A stretch of DNA of 64,000 bases from Novosphingobium hassiacum (GCF_014196055.1 NZ_JACICY010000001.1:634203-698202), one strand, 5' to 3'. Positions 35,349 through 45,360 are shown, numbered from the stretch's first letter. Notes: a model not told the origin generated them from the letters alone. Made by a program: numbers and translations.

Positions 35349-36863
35349 TCACGCCCCGAAGTCCTCCGGCCAATGCCGCAAGGCCGACAGCACCGGATAA
35401 GGCGTGAACCCGCCCAGCGCGCAAAGCGAGCCGAATTTCATCGTCTCGCACAGGTCTTCGAGCAGCGTGATTTCATCGCCCAAGGACCGCTCCACCTTCC
35501 GCGCGTTATGCATCTGCGGCAGCGCTTCGACCTTGTCCGGCGCGCGGCCCGCGCGGGCACGGATGCGGTCGATCAGCTCCACCCCGCGCGTCGATCCGAT
35601 CCGGCACGGCGTGCACTTGCCGCACGATTCGACCGCACAGAAATTCATTGCGAACCGCGCCTGCGCGCTCATGTCGGCCGTGTCGTCGAACACCGTCAGA
35701 CCGGCGTGCCCGATCAACCCGTCGTTGGCAGCAAAAGCCTCATAGTCGAACGGCAGATGGAACTCGGCAGGGGGGTGATAGGCTCCGAGCGGCCCACCCA
35801 CCTGCACCGCGCGCACCGGACGGCCCGACGCGGTGCCGCCACCGATGGTCATCACCAGTTCGCCCAGCGTCACGCCGAAGCCGACCTCGAACAATCCGCC
35901 ATGCTTGACGTTGCCCGCCAACTGGATCGGCATCGTCCCGCGTGACCGGCCAAGCCCGACCGCTGCATAAGCCTGAGCGCCATTGGCCATGATCCACGGT
36001 ACGGCGGCCAGCGTCAGCACGTTGTTGACCACAGTAGGCTTGCCGAACAAGCCTTCCAAGGCAGGTAACGGCGGCTTTGCCCGCACTTCGCCGCGCTTGC
36101 CCTCAAGGCTGTTCAGCAGCGATGTTTCCTCGCCGCAAACATAGGCACCTGCACCTGTGCGCACTTCGATCACGAAGGGGGCAACGATATGCGCGCTGGC
36201 ACGCACAGCCGCTTCCATCTTGGCGATGGCATGCGGATATTCGCTGCGAATGTAGACATAGCCCATGTGCGCCCCGACCGCGAGCGCGGCGATCGCCATG
36301 CCCTCGATCAGCATGAAGGGATCGCCTTCCATCACCATGCGGTCGGCAAAAGTCGCGCTGTCACCCTCATCGGCGTTGCAGACGATATACTTGTGGTCGG
36401 CCACGGCGCCCGCCACGGTGTTCCACTTTATCCCCGCCGGGAACCCTGCCCCGCCACGCCCGCGCAGGCCGGACTCGGTAACTCGAGCGATCGTCGCCGC
36501 CGCGCCGATCTCGCGCGCCTTGGCAAGCCCGAGCCAGCCGCCATGTTCGGCGTAATCGTCCAGGCTCAGCGGCCGCGTCTTGCCCGCGCGAGCGAAGGTG
36601 AAGCGCTGTTGCTTGGCAATGAACGGATGATCCTCGATCCGTCCGATGGACTTATCCGAGTCCCCCGCCAAAACGGCGGCAACATCCGCGGCATTGAGCG
36701 GGCCGAAACCTTCGCCATCGATCTCGGCCAGCGGTTCAAGCCAGTGCATGCCCCAACTGGAAACGCGCTCAACCGTGCACCCCGCCTTGGCGAAGGCATC
36801 GGCAACTTCGTCCGCACCACAGGCAATCGCCAGCGCGTCGTCGCTGATCCGCACGAGTGTCAT
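35349..36863 (-). CDS. fdsB: Formate dehydrogenase beta subunit (diaphorase, NuoF-like)
   Basis: A 504-aa fusion of an N-terminal thioredoxin-like segment (about 1-75) with a NuoF-type domain. SGLRGRGGAGFPAGIKW binds FMN/NADH, CNADEGDSATFADR and GAYVCGEETSLLNS complete the flavin site, and ESCGKCTPCRIG with a later Cys binds the [4Fe-4S] cluster. It reduces NAD+ with electrons from FdsA. ATGA overlap with fdsG. Confidence 0.96.
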   Translation of the reverse strand: MTLVRISDDALAIACGADEVADAFAKAGCTVERVSSWGMHWLEPLAEIDGEGFGPLNAADVAAVLAGDSDKSIGRIEDHPFIAKQQRFTFARAGKTRPLSLDDYAEHGGWLGLAKAREIGAAATIARVTESGLRGRGGAGFPAGIKWNTVAGAVADHKYIVCNADEGDSATFADRMVMEGDPFMLIEGMAIAALAVGAHMGYVYIRSEYPHAIAKMEAAVRASAHIVAPFVIEVRTGAGAYVCGEETSLLNSLEGKRGEVRAKPPLPALEGLFGKPTVVNNVLTLAAVPWIMANGAQAYAAVGLGRSRGTMPIQLAGNVKHGGLFEVGFGVTLGELVMTIGGGTASGRPVRAVQVGGPLGAYHPPAEFHLPFDYEAFAANDGLIGHAGLTVFDDTADMSAQARFAMNFCAVESCGKCTPCRIGSTRGVELIDRIRARAGRAPDKVEALPQMHNARKVERSLGDEITLLEDLCETMKFGSLCALGGFTPYPVLSALRHWPEDFGA

Positions 36864-37276
36864 GCCAGCGCCTCCACCAGCGCGCCAAGCCGCGCCGCAT
36901 CGAGCCGCGCGTAGACCTTGTCACCGATCATCGCGTTAGGCCCCACGCTGCACAGGCCGAGGCAGTAGATCGCCTCCACCTTGACGCGCGGATTGTCGGG
37001 CAGACCGGCAGCCAGAGCCTCGACCCCGCGCGACTGGCACGCTTCGGCTCGGCACAGCTTGAGCACGGGGCGAGCGTCCGCCGCTTCATGGAAATCGTGA
37101 TAGAAGCTGACCACGCCATGCACTTCGGCGCGACTGAGGTTCAGCGCCAGGGCAACAGCGCGGATCGCCTCTTCGGAAACGTAGCCATATTCCGCCTGCA
37201 CATCGTGCAGGATCGGCAGCAGCGGCCCTTCGCGACCAGCATGCGCCGCGACGATCTCTTGTAGTCTTTCCATCAT
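36860..37276 (-). CDS. fdsG: Formate dehydrogenase gamma subunit (NuoE-like)
   Basis: A 138-aa thioredoxin-like [2Fe-2S] protein: LLPILHDVQAEYGYV, HGVVSFYHDF, then CRAEACQS and CLGLCSVGPNA with the four cluster cysteines. It forms the diaphorase unit with FdsB. ATG 37276 is used; an upstream in-frame TTG adds six residues. It is the first structural gene of the operon, 68 bp after lysR, with a LysR-type palindrome in between. Confidence 0.95.
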   Translation of the reverse strand: MMERLQEIVAAHAGREGPLLPILHDVQAEYGYVSEEAIRAVALALNLSRAEVHGVVSFYHDFHEAADARPVLKLCRAEACQSRGVEALAAGLPDNPRVKVEAIYCLGLCSVGPNAMIGDKVYARLDAARLGALVEALA

Positions 37277-37328
37277 CGCACCTGCTTCCTGCAAAGACGG
37301 CCAAGGTCAAATCGAAAGTGCCGAACTT

Positions 37329-37347
37329 TGATAGAGCTTTCCTATCA
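37329..37347. promoter_or_regulatory. LysR-type operator upstream of fdsG
   Basis: Perfect palindrome TGATAG-N7-CTATCA, containing the ATAG-N7-CTAT form of a T-N11-A LysR box. It ends on the lysR stop codon, 53 bp before fdsG. The same palindrome occurs before lysR itself. Confidence 0.75.
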
Positions 37348-38232
37348 GCGTTCGGCCAATTCACGCGCGACGGCCATCGCGGCACCGGCCAGCGGCCCCA
37401 GTGGCGACCGGTTCATCACCACTAGCCCGATCCTGCGCCCGTCCGCGTCGCCATCCAGCGGCATGAACCGCGCCCATTCCAGCCCTGCCAGCAACGGCGC
37501 GTAAGTATCAGGCACGATCGTGCAGAACCCGGCAGAGCGCACCATCTCGAACAAAGTCACATAGCTGTCAGCCACTGCACGCGGCGCGATGGCGAGCCCC
37601 TTGGCCTTGATCCGCGCGTCGAGAATACGCCGGAACTGCATGCCCTGATGCAGCAGGCACAGCGGCTGCGCCACCGCCTCGTGCCAGTCGATATCGGACC
37701 GCTGTTCGAACCCCGCCCCGGCACGCGCCACGAAGAGGTACCGTTCGGAATGCAACGCCACCGAAAGTACGTTTCCGGGCGGTTCATGATCGAGGTACGT
37801 CAATCCCGCGTCGCATTCGAAAGCGTTGAGCGCGCGCTCGATCTCGCGCGATGTCGCGGACCTGACCGATAGCGTCAGCGCCGGAAACTGCCCGAGCAGC
37901 GCCTCCCCGAAAGCACCCACCAAGGGCAGCGCTGCGGGGATGGCCATCAATCCGAACTCGCCGCTGATCGGTGCGGCACTGGCAGCAACCGAGCTGGTCA
38001 TGCTGCTGATCGCGCCGAGGATTTGCTCCGCCCATGGCAGCATCGCCTCACCATGGCTCGTCAGCCCGATGAACCGGCGGTCGCGCTCCACCAGCCTGCG
38101 GCCCACTTCCTGCTCCAGTGCGGACAGGCCAGCAGACAGCGTCGGTTGCGAAACGCCGCACTCAGACGCGGCCTGCGCGAAGTGGCGCAACCGGGCGATC
38201 GTTACGAAATAGCGGAGTTGGCGAAAGTGCAT
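37345..38232 (-). CDS. LysR-family regulator of the fds operon
   Basis: A 295-aa LysR protein: N-terminal helix-turn-helix (about 18-40: FAQAASECGVSQPTLSAGLSALE, then VGRRLVERDRR) and a periplasmic-binding-like effector domain (about 90-290, LMAIPAALPLVGAF...). It sits directly upstream of fdsG in the same orientation; regulators in this position of fds operons respond to formate (known of the family). The two identical palindromes flanking it are its probable sites, implying autoregulation. The gene ends exactly within one of them. Confidence 0.9.
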   Translation of the reverse strand: MHFRQLRYFVTIARLRHFAQAASECGVSQPTLSAGLSALEQEVGRRLVERDRRFIGLTSHGEAMLPWAEQILGAISSMTSSVAASAAPISGEFGLMAIPAALPLVGAFGEALLGQFPALTLSVRSATSREIERALNAFECDAGLTYLDHEPPGNVLSVALHSERYLFVARAGAGFEQRSDIDWHEAVAQPLCLLHQGMQFRRILDARIKAKGLAIAPRAVADSYVTLFEMVRSAGFCTIVPDTYAPLLAGLEWARFMPLDGDADGRRIGLVVMNRSPLGPLAGAAMAVARELAER

Positions 38233-38246
38233 TGTCGGACGCTGCC

Positions 38247-38265
38247 TGATAGAGTGGGGCTATCA
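38247..38265. promoter_or_regulatory. LysR-type operator upstream of lysR
   Basis: Perfect TGATAG-N7-CTATCA palindrome, 15 bp before the lysR start codon in the lysR/bioB divergent gap (188 bp). Identical half-sites and spacing to the copy at 37329-37347. Confidence 0.75.
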
Positions 38266-38420
38266 ATGCGTCCGTGCCAAATCTGTCAACCACACGCGTG
38301 ACCGCAGCAGTCAAACTTCGATGGCAAATTCACACATTGCAACTTTGCTAATTCACTGGCGCATGCTGCACGAATTTGCGCTAAAGGCCGCGCCAGATAG
38401 TGATCACAAGGACGCCCGCC

Positions 38421-39491
38421 GTGCAGGACACCATGCTTCAGGAGCGAGATTCAACGATTGCGGCCAATCCCGCCGCGCGCTCCGACTGGACACGCGAGCA
38501 GATCGCCGCGCTGTTCGACCTGCCGTTTACCGAACTGGTGTTCCGCGCCGCCGAGGTCCACCGCGCGCACCATCGCGCTGGCGAAATTCAGCTGTGCACG
38601 CTGCTTTCGATCAAGACCGGCGGCTGCCCTGAGGATTGCGGCTACTGCTCGCAATCGGTCAAGGCCGATAGCGGCATCGAGGCGACCAAGCTGATGGAAG
38701 TCCAGGCCGTGCTGCAGTCCGCCGCGCAGGCCAAGGACAACGGATCGAAGCGGTTTTGCATGGGCGCTGCGTGGCGCAACCCCAAGGAGCGCGACATGCC
38801 CGCCGTCATCGCGATGGTAAAGGGCGTGCGCGAGATGGGGCTTGAAACCTGCATGACGCTGGGCATGCTGACGCCGGGACAGGCCAAGCAACTGGCCGAC
38901 GCGGGCCTCGACTACTACAACCACAACATCGACACCTCGCCGGAACGGTACGAGGAAGTCATCACCACCCGCACCTTTGCCGACCGGTTGAACACGCTCG
39001 ACAACGTGCGCGCCGCCGGGATCAACGTCTGTTCGGGCGGTATCGTCGGCATGGGTGAAACGCGCGCCGACCGCGTCGGCTTCGTCCACGCGCTGGCGAC
39101 GATGGAACAGCATCCCGAAAGCGTGCCGGTCAACGCGCTGGTTCCGGTCAAGGGCACCGTGCTCGGCAACATGCTGGCCGACACCCCGCTCGCCAAGATC
39201 GACGATATCGAGTTCGTGCGCACCGTCGCAGTCGCGCGGATCACCATGCCGCTGTCGATGGTCCGCCTGTCGGCAGGGCGCGAGAGCATGAGCGAGGCGA
39301 CCCAATCGCTGTGCTTCATGGCCGGTGCCAACTCGATCTTCACCGGCGACAAGCTGCTGACTGCCGCCAACGCAGGCGACGATGCCGACTCCGCGATGTT
39401 CGCCCGCCTTGGCCTCAAGCCGATGGAAGGGGAGGAACCCTTGCGCGCGATGAAGGCGGTCGGAGGGTGCTCGGGGGGCTGCGCGGCCTGA
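38421..39491 (+). CDS. bioB: Biotin synthase
   Basis: A 356-aa radical SAM enzyme that inserts sulfur into dethiobiotin. [11 protein letters not shown] is the CX3CX2C [4Fe-4S] motif, followed by [31 protein letters not shown] and MVRLSAGRE (conserved Arg of the [2Fe-2S] cluster). GTG 38421 is chosen because AAGGA lies 8 bp upstream; ATG 38433 is an alternative with its own AGGA. First gene of bioBFD; the C-terminal CSGGC motif is a common tail. Confidence 0.95.
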   Translation: MQDTMLQERDSTIAANPAARSDWTREQIAALFDLPFTELVFRAAEVHRAHHRAGEIQLCTLLSIKTGGCPEDCGYCSQSVKADSGIEATKLMEVQAVLQSAAQAKDNGSKRFCMGAAWRNPKERDMPAVIAMVKGVREMGLETCMTLGMLTPGQAKQLADAGLDYYNHNIDTSPERYEEVITTRTFADRLNTLDNVRAAGINVCSGGIVGMGETRADRVGFVHALATMEQHPESVPVNALVPVKGTVLGNMLADTPLAKIDDIEFVRTVAVARITMPLSMVRLSAGRESMSEATQSLCFMAGANSIFTGDKLLTAANAGDDADSAMFARLGLKPMEGEEPLRAMKAVGGCSGGCAA

Positions 39492-40642
39492 TGGCTGAGG
39501 CTTCGACCATGTCCGGGACATCGCTCTGGTCGGCGCATACCGCCGATCTTGCGGCATTGGGCGAAAGGGCACGCCTACGCTCGTTGTCGGCGCGCAAGGG
39601 CATCGACTTTGCCTCGAACGACTATCTCGGTATGTCTTCCTCCCCGCGCCTGGCCCGCGCAGTGCAGGATGCGATCGGACGTGGGGTTCCGCTCGGCTCG
39701 GGCGGATCGCGGCTGTTGCGCGGCAACGATCCCGAACACGAACTGCTCGAAGAGGAAGCCGCGCGTTTCTTCGGGAGTGAATCCGCGCTGTTCTTCTCGG
39801 CAGGCTACGCCGCCAACGTCGCGCTCCTTTCGACCTTGCCGCAGCGCGGTGACCTGATCGTTTATGACGAACTGGTCCACGCCTCGATGCACGAAGGCCT
39901 GCGCCTGACCCGCGCTACTTCGGTCAGCGCGGCGCACAACGATCCGCAAAGCTTCAACGATGCGGCACGTGAATGGCGTGCCAAGGGCAACAAGGGTCGC
40001 ATATGGCTGGCCTTCGAAACGCTCTATTCGATGGACGGTGACATCGCTCCCGTCGCCGAGATGGCCGCCGTCGCAGAGCGACACCACGCAATCATGCTGA
40101 TCGACGAAGCCCACGCAACCGGCGTTTTCGGACGCGACGGGCGCGGCCTTGCCTGCGATCTCGACGGGCGACCCGATACGATCGTTCTGCGCACTTGCGG
40201 CAAGGCGCTCGGCTGCGAAGGCGCGCTGGTGCTCGGCCCGAAGATCGTTCGCGATTTCCTCGTCAATCGCGGTCGCCCGTTCATCTTCTCGACCGCGCCC
40301 TCACCGCTTGTCGCCGCCGCCGTGCGCAAGGCCATTTGCATGCTGGCTGACGAACCCGACCGGCGTGATGCCCTGCACGATCTGGTCGCCCATGCCGAAG
40401 TGGTACTCGGTCGCCATGGCGCCATTGCCACCGGATCGCAGATCCTGCCGCTGATCCTGCACGAGGACGCCCGCACCATGGCCGTCGCTTCCGCCCTTCA
40501 GGCCAAAGGCTTCGACGTGCGCGGCATCCGCCCGCCCACGGTCCCACAAGGCACGAGCCGCTTGCGCATCTCGCTTACCCTCAACGCCACGCGCGCCGAT
40601 GTCGATGCCCTGGCCGACGCCTTGGGCCACGCCCTGAGATGA
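39491..40642 (+). CDS. bioF: 8-amino-7-oxononanoate synthase
   Basis: A 383-aa PLP enzyme condensing pimeloyl-ACP and L-alanine. [55 protein letters not shown] (PLP-contacting Asp/His) and [11 protein letters not shown] (PLP Lys) are visible. The start ATG 39491 overlaps the bioB stop (TGATG); a second ATG six codons on is possible. The stop overlaps bioD by ATGA. Confidence 0.94.
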   Translation: MAEASTMSGTSLWSAHTADLAALGERARLRSLSARKGIDFASNDYLGMSSSPRLARAVQDAIGRGVPLGSGGSRLLRGNDPEHELLEEEAARFFGSESALFFSAGYAANVALLSTLPQRGDLIVYDELVHASMHEGLRLTRATSVSAAHNDPQSFNDAAREWRAKGNKGRIWLAFETLYSMDGDIAPVAEMAAVAERHHAIMLIDEAHATGVFGRDGRGLACDLDGRPDTIVLRTCGKALGCEGALVLGPKIVRDFLVNRGRPFIFSTAPSPLVAAAVRKAICMLADEPDRRDALHDLVAHAEVVLGRHGAIATGSQILPLILHEDARTMAVASALQAKGFDVRGIRPPTVPQGTSRLRISLTLNATRADVDALADALGHALR

Positions 40643-41259
40643 GCGCATTCGTCGTCACCGGCACCGATACCGGCGTCGGCAAGACGGTGTTCGCCGCCGC
40701 CCTGACCGGAGCCTTGCGCGCGCATTACTGGAAGCCGGTGCAGGCAGGCCTCGATGACGGCGGGGACCGCGACCATGTGGCGCAACTGTCCGGCGTCGAT
40801 CCGGCGCAAGTGCTGCCCGAAGCGTACCGCTTCACCACGCCCTGCTCGCCCCATCGCGCGGCCGAACTGGACGGCGTAACGGTCGATCTCGCCCGGCTTG
40901 CCTTGCCCGAAGCTCGCCCGCTGATCGTCGAAGGCGCAGGCGGCGCGCTGGTGCCGGTTACGCGCCAGACGACGTACGCGGATGTGTTCGCATGGTGGAA
41001 CCTGCCGGTGATCGTCGTCGCGCGCACCGCTCTCGGCACGATCAACCATTCGCTGCTGACGTTCGAAGCCCTGCGCGCGCGCGGGATCACCATCCATGGC
41101 GTGGCATTTGTCGGCGATGCCAATGAGGACTCCGAAGCGACGATCTGCTCGATGGGCGGTATCAAGCGCCTGGGCCGCCTGCCGCACCTCGAACGCCTCA
41201 CTTCGCAGAGTCTTGCCGTCGCGTTCGCACAGAACTTCCGGATCACAGACTTCACCTGA
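40639..41259 (+). CDS. bioD: Dethiobiotin synthetase
   Basis: A 206-aa ATP-dependent carboxylase: [15 protein letters not shown] is the P-loop, WKPVQAG the substrate Lys site, [12 protein letters not shown] the conserved second motif. It closes the biotin ureido ring. It ends directly against the convergent Lrp-type gene: TGA and TCA are adjacent, giving TGATCA with no intergenic base. bioA, the aminotransferase between BioF and BioD steps, is not in this window. Confidence 0.95.
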   Translation: MSAFVVTGTDTGVGKTVFAAALTGALRAHYWKPVQAGLDDGGDRDHVAQLSGVDPAQVLPEAYRFTTPCSPHRAAELDGVTVDLARLALPEARPLIVEGAGGALVPVTRQTTYADVFAWWNLPVIVVARTALGTINHSLLTFEALRARGITIHGVAFVGDANEDSEATICSMGGIKRLGRLPHLERLTSQSLAVAFAQNFRITDFT

Positions 41260-41736
41260 TCAGAACCGTGCAGTCTGATCCTTGATCGGCTCCATCACCA
41301 CGAAGGTCGAGGTGTTCGCAACGTGCGGAAGCGTGGAGATCTTCTCGCCCAGCACCGTGCGAAACCTGCGGATATCGGCAGTGCGCACTTTCATCAGGTA
41401 GTCGAAATTGCCCGCGATCATGTGGCATTCCTCGATCTCGGGGATAGCCATGACGCCGCGATTGAACTCGGCCAGCGCCTGTTCGCGCGTGTCGGACAGC
41501 TTCACTTCGGTGAATGCGATATGGTCGAGCCCGAGCAGCGCCATGTCGAGCACTGCACGAAAGCCCTTGATCACCCCGTCGTCGACCAGGCGCTTGAGCC
41601 GCACCTGACAAGGTGTCTTGGACAGCCCGACTTTCTCTGCAAGTTCGGTCACCGACATCCTTCCATCGCGCGAAAGAAGTTCGATGATCTTGCGATCGAA
41701 TTGGTCTAATTGCCTGTCCGGTATAGCCATACGCAT
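41260..41736 (-). CDS. Lrp/AsnC-family regulator, probable PutR
   Basis: A 158-aa Lrp protein: QFDRKIIELLSRDGRMSVTELAEKVGLSKT holds the helix-turn-helix, and a RAM effector domain follows (AVLDMALLGLDHIAFTEVKL, ECHMIAGNFDYLMKV). ATG 41736 and ATG 41730 are both possible. It is divergent from putA, the arrangement of proline-responsive PutR regulators in alphaproteobacteria. The PutA here has no DNA-binding domain, so this protein is the likely activator (inference). Confidence 0.9.
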   Translation of the reverse strand: MRMAIPDRQLDQFDRKIIELLSRDGRMSVTELAEKVGLSKTPCQVRLKRLVDDGVIKGFRAVLDMALLGLDHIAFTEVKLSDTREQALAEFNRGVMAIPEIEECHMIAGNFDYLMKVRTADIRRFRTVLGEKISTLPHVANTSTFVVMEPIKDQTARF

Positions 41737-41739
41737 ACC
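41720..41739. promoter_or_regulatory. GGTAT-N10-ATACC repeat at the regulator start
   Basis: Inverted pentamers GGTAT and ATACC spanning the first codons of the Lrp-type gene. They match the half-sites of the palindrome before putA, suggesting autoregulation. Spacing differs (10 versus 6), so this is tentative. Confidence 0.4.
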
Positions 41740-41811
41740 ATGCGCTTCAAAGATCCGTAAATAAAGACCTATTGCCTACGTTATGCGGATATCTGAGGCA
41801 GAAGTACACGC

Positions 41812-41827
41812 GGTATAGTTGTATACC
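41812..41827. promoter_or_regulatory. GGTATA-N4-TATACC palindrome before putA
   Basis: Perfect 6-bp inverted repeat six bases upstream of the putA ATG, in the 97-bp divergent Lrp/putA region. A candidate binding site for the Lrp-type protein; so close to the start codon that it could overlap the ribosome-binding region. Confidence 0.5.
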
Positions 41828-41833
41828 TTATCC

Positions 41834-44800
41834 ATGACCCTTCCTCCCCCTTTCTCCGCCTTTGCCCCCCCACTCGCCGCCGCGTCGGAGCTGCGTGGCG
41901 CGATCACCGCCGCGACGCGCCGCCCCGAGCGCGAATGCGTCAAAGCGCTCCTCCCCGAGGCGACCCTTCCCACCCCGGTTCGCGCCTCAGCCAAGGCGCT
42001 TGCCCGCAAGCTCGTCGAGGCCATGCGCGCCAAGCCGCGCGGCAGCGGCGTCGAGCAGCTCGTGCAGGAATACGCGCTGTCGACGCAGGAGGGCGTGGCG
42101 CTGATGTGCCTGGCCGAGGCGCTGTTGCGCATTCCTGACAACGACACCCGCGATGCGCTGATCCGCGACAAGATCTCGGGCGGCGACTGGCTGGCGCATG
42201 TCGGCGGGGATCGCTCGCTGTTCGTCAACGCCGCGACCTGGGGTCTGGTCGTCACCGGCAAGCTGACCGCGAGCGTCGATGACAGCGGCCTTGGCAACGC
42301 TCTCACCCGTCTGATCGCGCGGGCCGGAGAGCCGGTGATCCGGCGCGGCGTCGATCTGGCCATGCGCATGATGGGCGAGCAGTTCGTGACCGGCGAGACG
42401 ATCGCGGAAGCGTTGAAGCGCGCGCGACCGCTGGAAGAGCGCGGCTTCCGCTACAGCTACGACATGCTCGGCGAAGCGGCGATGACCGCTGCGGATGCCG
42501 CGCGCTATTTCGCCGACTACGAGACCGCGATCCACGCGATCGGCAAGGCGTCTGCGAGGCGGGGCATCGTCGAAGGCCCCGGCATCTCGATCAAGCTTTC
42601 AGCGCTGCATCCGCGCTACGTCCGTGCGCAGCAGGCCCGCGTGATGGGAGAACTGCTGCCGCGTGTGAAGGCACTGGCCCTGCTTGCCATGCGTTACGAC
42701 ATCGGCCTCAACATCGATGCCGAGGAAGCCGACCGCCTCGAAGTGTCGCTCGACCTGCTCGAAGCGCTGGCGATGGATCACGAATTGGCGGGCTGGCACG
42801 GCCTTGGTTTCGTCGTGCAAGCCTATGGCAAGCGCTGCCCGATGGTGATCGACTGGATCGTTGACCTCGCCCGCCGCTCGGGCCGCCGGATCATGGTGCG
42901 TCTGGTCAAGGGCGCCTATTGGGACGCCGAGATCAAGCGCGCGCAGGTCGACGGCCAGTCGGGCTTTCCGGTCTATACGCGCAAAGCCCACACCGACCTC
43001 GCCTACATCGCCTGTGCCCGCCGCCTGCTTGCCGCGCGCGACGCGGTGTTCCCGCAGTTCGCCACGCACAATGCACAGACGCTGGCGACGATTTACCGCA
43101 TGGCCGGTCCGGATTTCACGCCGGGTGCCTACGAATTCCAGTGCCTCCACGGCATGGGCGAAGCGCTCTATGAAGAGGTCGTCGGCCTGGATAAGCTCGA
43201 CCGCCCCTGCCGTATCTATGCCCCGGTCGGAACACACGAGACGCTGCTCGCCTACCTTGTCCGCCGCCTGCTCGAAAATGGTGCGAACTCGTCGTTCGTC
43301 AACCGCATCGCCAATCCCGACGTCGCGATCGAGGACATCATCGCCGATCCGGTGGCCGAAGTCGCCGCATCGGCAGATCCCGGCTCCCCGCACCCGATGA
43401 TCGCGCTGCCACAGGCGCTCTACCAAGACCGCCGCAATAGCGCCGGTATGGACCTTGCCGACGAGGCCACGCTCGCTTTCCTGAGCGAGCGCTTAAGCGC
43501 CGATGCCGCGCTCGTCCGCCACGCGGCGCCCGGGTCCGACCTTGCCGCTGCCAAGCCGCAGGTGGTGTGCAACCCGGCCGATCATCGCGACGTGGTCGGC
43601 ACGGTCGCGCAAGCCCTGCCCGAGACCGCTGCCGAGGCGATGCGCATTGCCGCAGCCTCGCGCTGGAGCACTTTCCCCGTCGCAGCCCGCGCGGTCATCC
43701 TCGAACGCGCTGCCGATGCGATGCAGGTCGCCATGCCCGAACTGATCGCGCTGTGCGTGCGCGAAGCGGGCAAGTCCGTGCCCAACGCGATTGCCGAAGT
43801 GCGCGAGGCGATCGACTTCCTGCGTTATTATGCAGGCCAGGGCACGCAAGTGCTGGCGGGGTCTCGCCCGCTCGGCCCGGCGCTGTGCATCAGCCCGTGG
43901 AACTTCCCGCTGGCAATCTTTACGGGCCAGGTCGCCGCCGCGCTTATGGCGGGCAATCCCGTCGTGGCCAAGCCCGCCGAGGAAACGCCGCTGATCGCTT
44001 GCGAAGCGGTCAAGCTGCTCCATGCTGCCGGTGTTCCGCATGATGCGCTGATATTGGTGCCCGGTGATGGCGCGGTCGGCGCGGCACTGGTCGAAGCACC
44101 CGAAACCGCCGCCGTGCTGTTCACCGGGTCGACCGAAGTCGGTCGCCTGATCCAGCGCCAGCTTGCCACGCGCCTCTCACCCCAAGGCCGCCCGATCCCG
44201 CTGATCGCCGAGACCGGCGGCCAGAACGCGATGATCGTCGATAGCTCTGCGCTGGCCGAACAGGTCGTCGCGGACGTCATCGCCTCAGCTTTCGACAGCG
44301 CGGGCCAGCGCTGTTCGGCCTTGCGCGTGCTGTGCCTGCAGGAGGACATCGCCGACCGCGTATTGACCATGCTGCGCGGTGCATTGGTGGAACTCAGCGT
44401 CGGCCCGACCGATCGCCTGTCTGCCGACATCGGCCCGGTAATCACTGCCGAAGCGCGCGAAGCGATCGAGGCGCACATCGACCGTCTCGCCAAGGCAGGC
44501 TGTCCGGTCGAGCGCCTCGATCTCGGCCCGGACACCGCGCATGGCACTTTCGTCGCGCCGACGATCATCGAACTGTCCGATCCAGACCTGCTGACGCGCG
44601 AGGTATTCGGCCCGGTGCTTCACGTGATCCATTTCGCCCGCGCCGATCTCGACGCGCTGGTCGATCGCATCAACGGCTGGGGCTACGGCCTGACCTTCGG
44701 CCTGCACACCCGGCTCGACGCGACCGTCGCGCGTGTCACGGCGCGGGCCAATGCGGGCAACATCTACGTCAATCGCAACGTGATCGGCGCGGTCGTCGGG

Positions 44801-45280
44801 GTCCAGCCATTCGGCGGGCATGGCCTGTCGGGCACCGGCCCCAAGGCGGGCGGGCCGCTCTACTTGCGTCGCCTCGTCGCGACGGCGCCCGCAGCACCAG
44901 CCGTCGCGCTGGGTGAGCGCGAACTGGTGGGTCCGGTGGGTGAGCGCAACATCCACGCGCTACGCCCGGTCGGCCGCGTGCTGATTGCCGCCCAGGACGC
45001 CGAGCGTCTGAAGGCGCTTGCAGTTCGAGTGCAAAAGTTTGGCGGCACACCAGTCGCCGCCAATCCCGGCTGGCAAGCCACAGGCACGTTTGCCCGCGCG
45101 CTGGTCGATGGCGACGCGCCGTTCACGCTCGCGATCCAGCGCGCGGTCGCGGCGCTCGATGGCCCGATCGTGCCCGTGCTGTGCCCCGCAGACGATGACT
45201 CGATGCTGGTCAGCGAGGTGTCGCTCTCGATCAACACCACCGCTGCGGGCGGCAATGCCAGCTTGATGGCGCTGGCGTAA
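41834..45280 (+). CDS. putA: Bifunctional proline dehydrogenase / P5C dehydrogenase (type B PutA)
   Basis: A 1148-aa enzyme oxidising proline to glutamate. Residues about 1-120 are the alpha domain, about 170-480 the FAD barrel (SIKLSALHPRY, MVRLVKGAYWDAEIK, FATHNAQT, EFQCLHGMGE), about 540-1010 the aldehyde dehydrogenase with Glu793 (ETGGQNA) and catalytic Cys827 (GQRCSALRV). The C-terminal ~130 residues end in SLSINTTAAGGNASLM, the C-terminal beta-flap seen in type B/C PutA. No ribbon-helix-helix is present at the N-terminus, so it is catalytic only. ATG 41834 is taken over an upstream TTG. Confidence 0.96.
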   Translation: MTLPPPFSAFAPPLAAASELRGAITAATRRPERECVKALLPEATLPTPVRASAKALARKLVEAMRAKPRGSGVEQLVQEYALSTQEGVALMCLAEALLRIPDNDTRDALIRDKISGGDWLAHVGGDRSLFVNAATWGLVVTGKLTASVDDSGLGNALTRLIARAGEPVIRRGVDLAMRMMGEQFVTGETIAEALKRARPLEERGFRYSYDMLGEAAMTAADAARYFADYETAIHAIGKASARRGIVEGPGISIKLSALHPRYVRAQQARVMGELLPRVKALALLAMRYDIGLNIDAEEADRLEVSLDLLEALAMDHELAGWHGLGFVVQAYGKRCPMVIDWIVDLARRSGRRIMVRLVKGAYWDAEIKRAQVDGQSGFPVYTRKAHTDLAYIACARRLLAARDAVFPQFATHNAQTLATIYRMAGPDFTPGAYEFQCLHGMGEALYEEVVGLDKLDRPCRIYAPVGTHETLLAYLVRRLLENGANSSFVNRIANPDVAIEDIIADPVAEVAASADPGSPHPMIALPQALYQDRRNSAGMDLADEATLAFLSERLSADAALVRHAAPGSDLAAAKPQVVCNPADHRDVVGTVAQALPETAAEAMRIAAASRWSTFPVAARAVILERAADAMQVAMPELIALCVREAGKSVPNAIAEVREAIDFLRYYAGQGTQVLAGSRPLGPALCISPWNFPLAIFTGQVAAALMAGNPVVAKPAEETPLIACEAVKLLHAAGVPHDALILVPGDGAVGAALVEAPETAAVLFTGSTEVGRLIQRQLATRLSPQGRPIPLIAETGGQNAMIVDSSALAEQVVADVIASAFDSAGQRCSALRVLCLQEDIADRVLTMLRGALVELSVGPTDRLSADIGPVITAEAREAIEAHIDRLAKAGCPVERLDLGPDTAHGTFVAPTIIELSDPDLLTREVFGPVLHVIHFARADLDALVDRINGWGYGLTFGLHTRLDATVARVTARANAGNIYVNRNVIGAVVGVQPFGGHGLSGTGPKAGGPLYLRRLVATAPAAPAVALGERELVGPVGERNIHALRPVGRVLIAAQDAERLKALAVRVQKFGGTPVAANPGWQATGTFARALVDGDAPFTLAIQRAVAALDGPIVPVLCPADDDSMLVSEVSLSINTTAAGGNASLMALA

Positions 45281-45360
45281 GATCTGCGCGAGGTTTCACT
45301 TCCGCCGGTTGCCGACGATCATCACAATCGTTAGGCTACCGAACGGAAGAGGAACCACAC

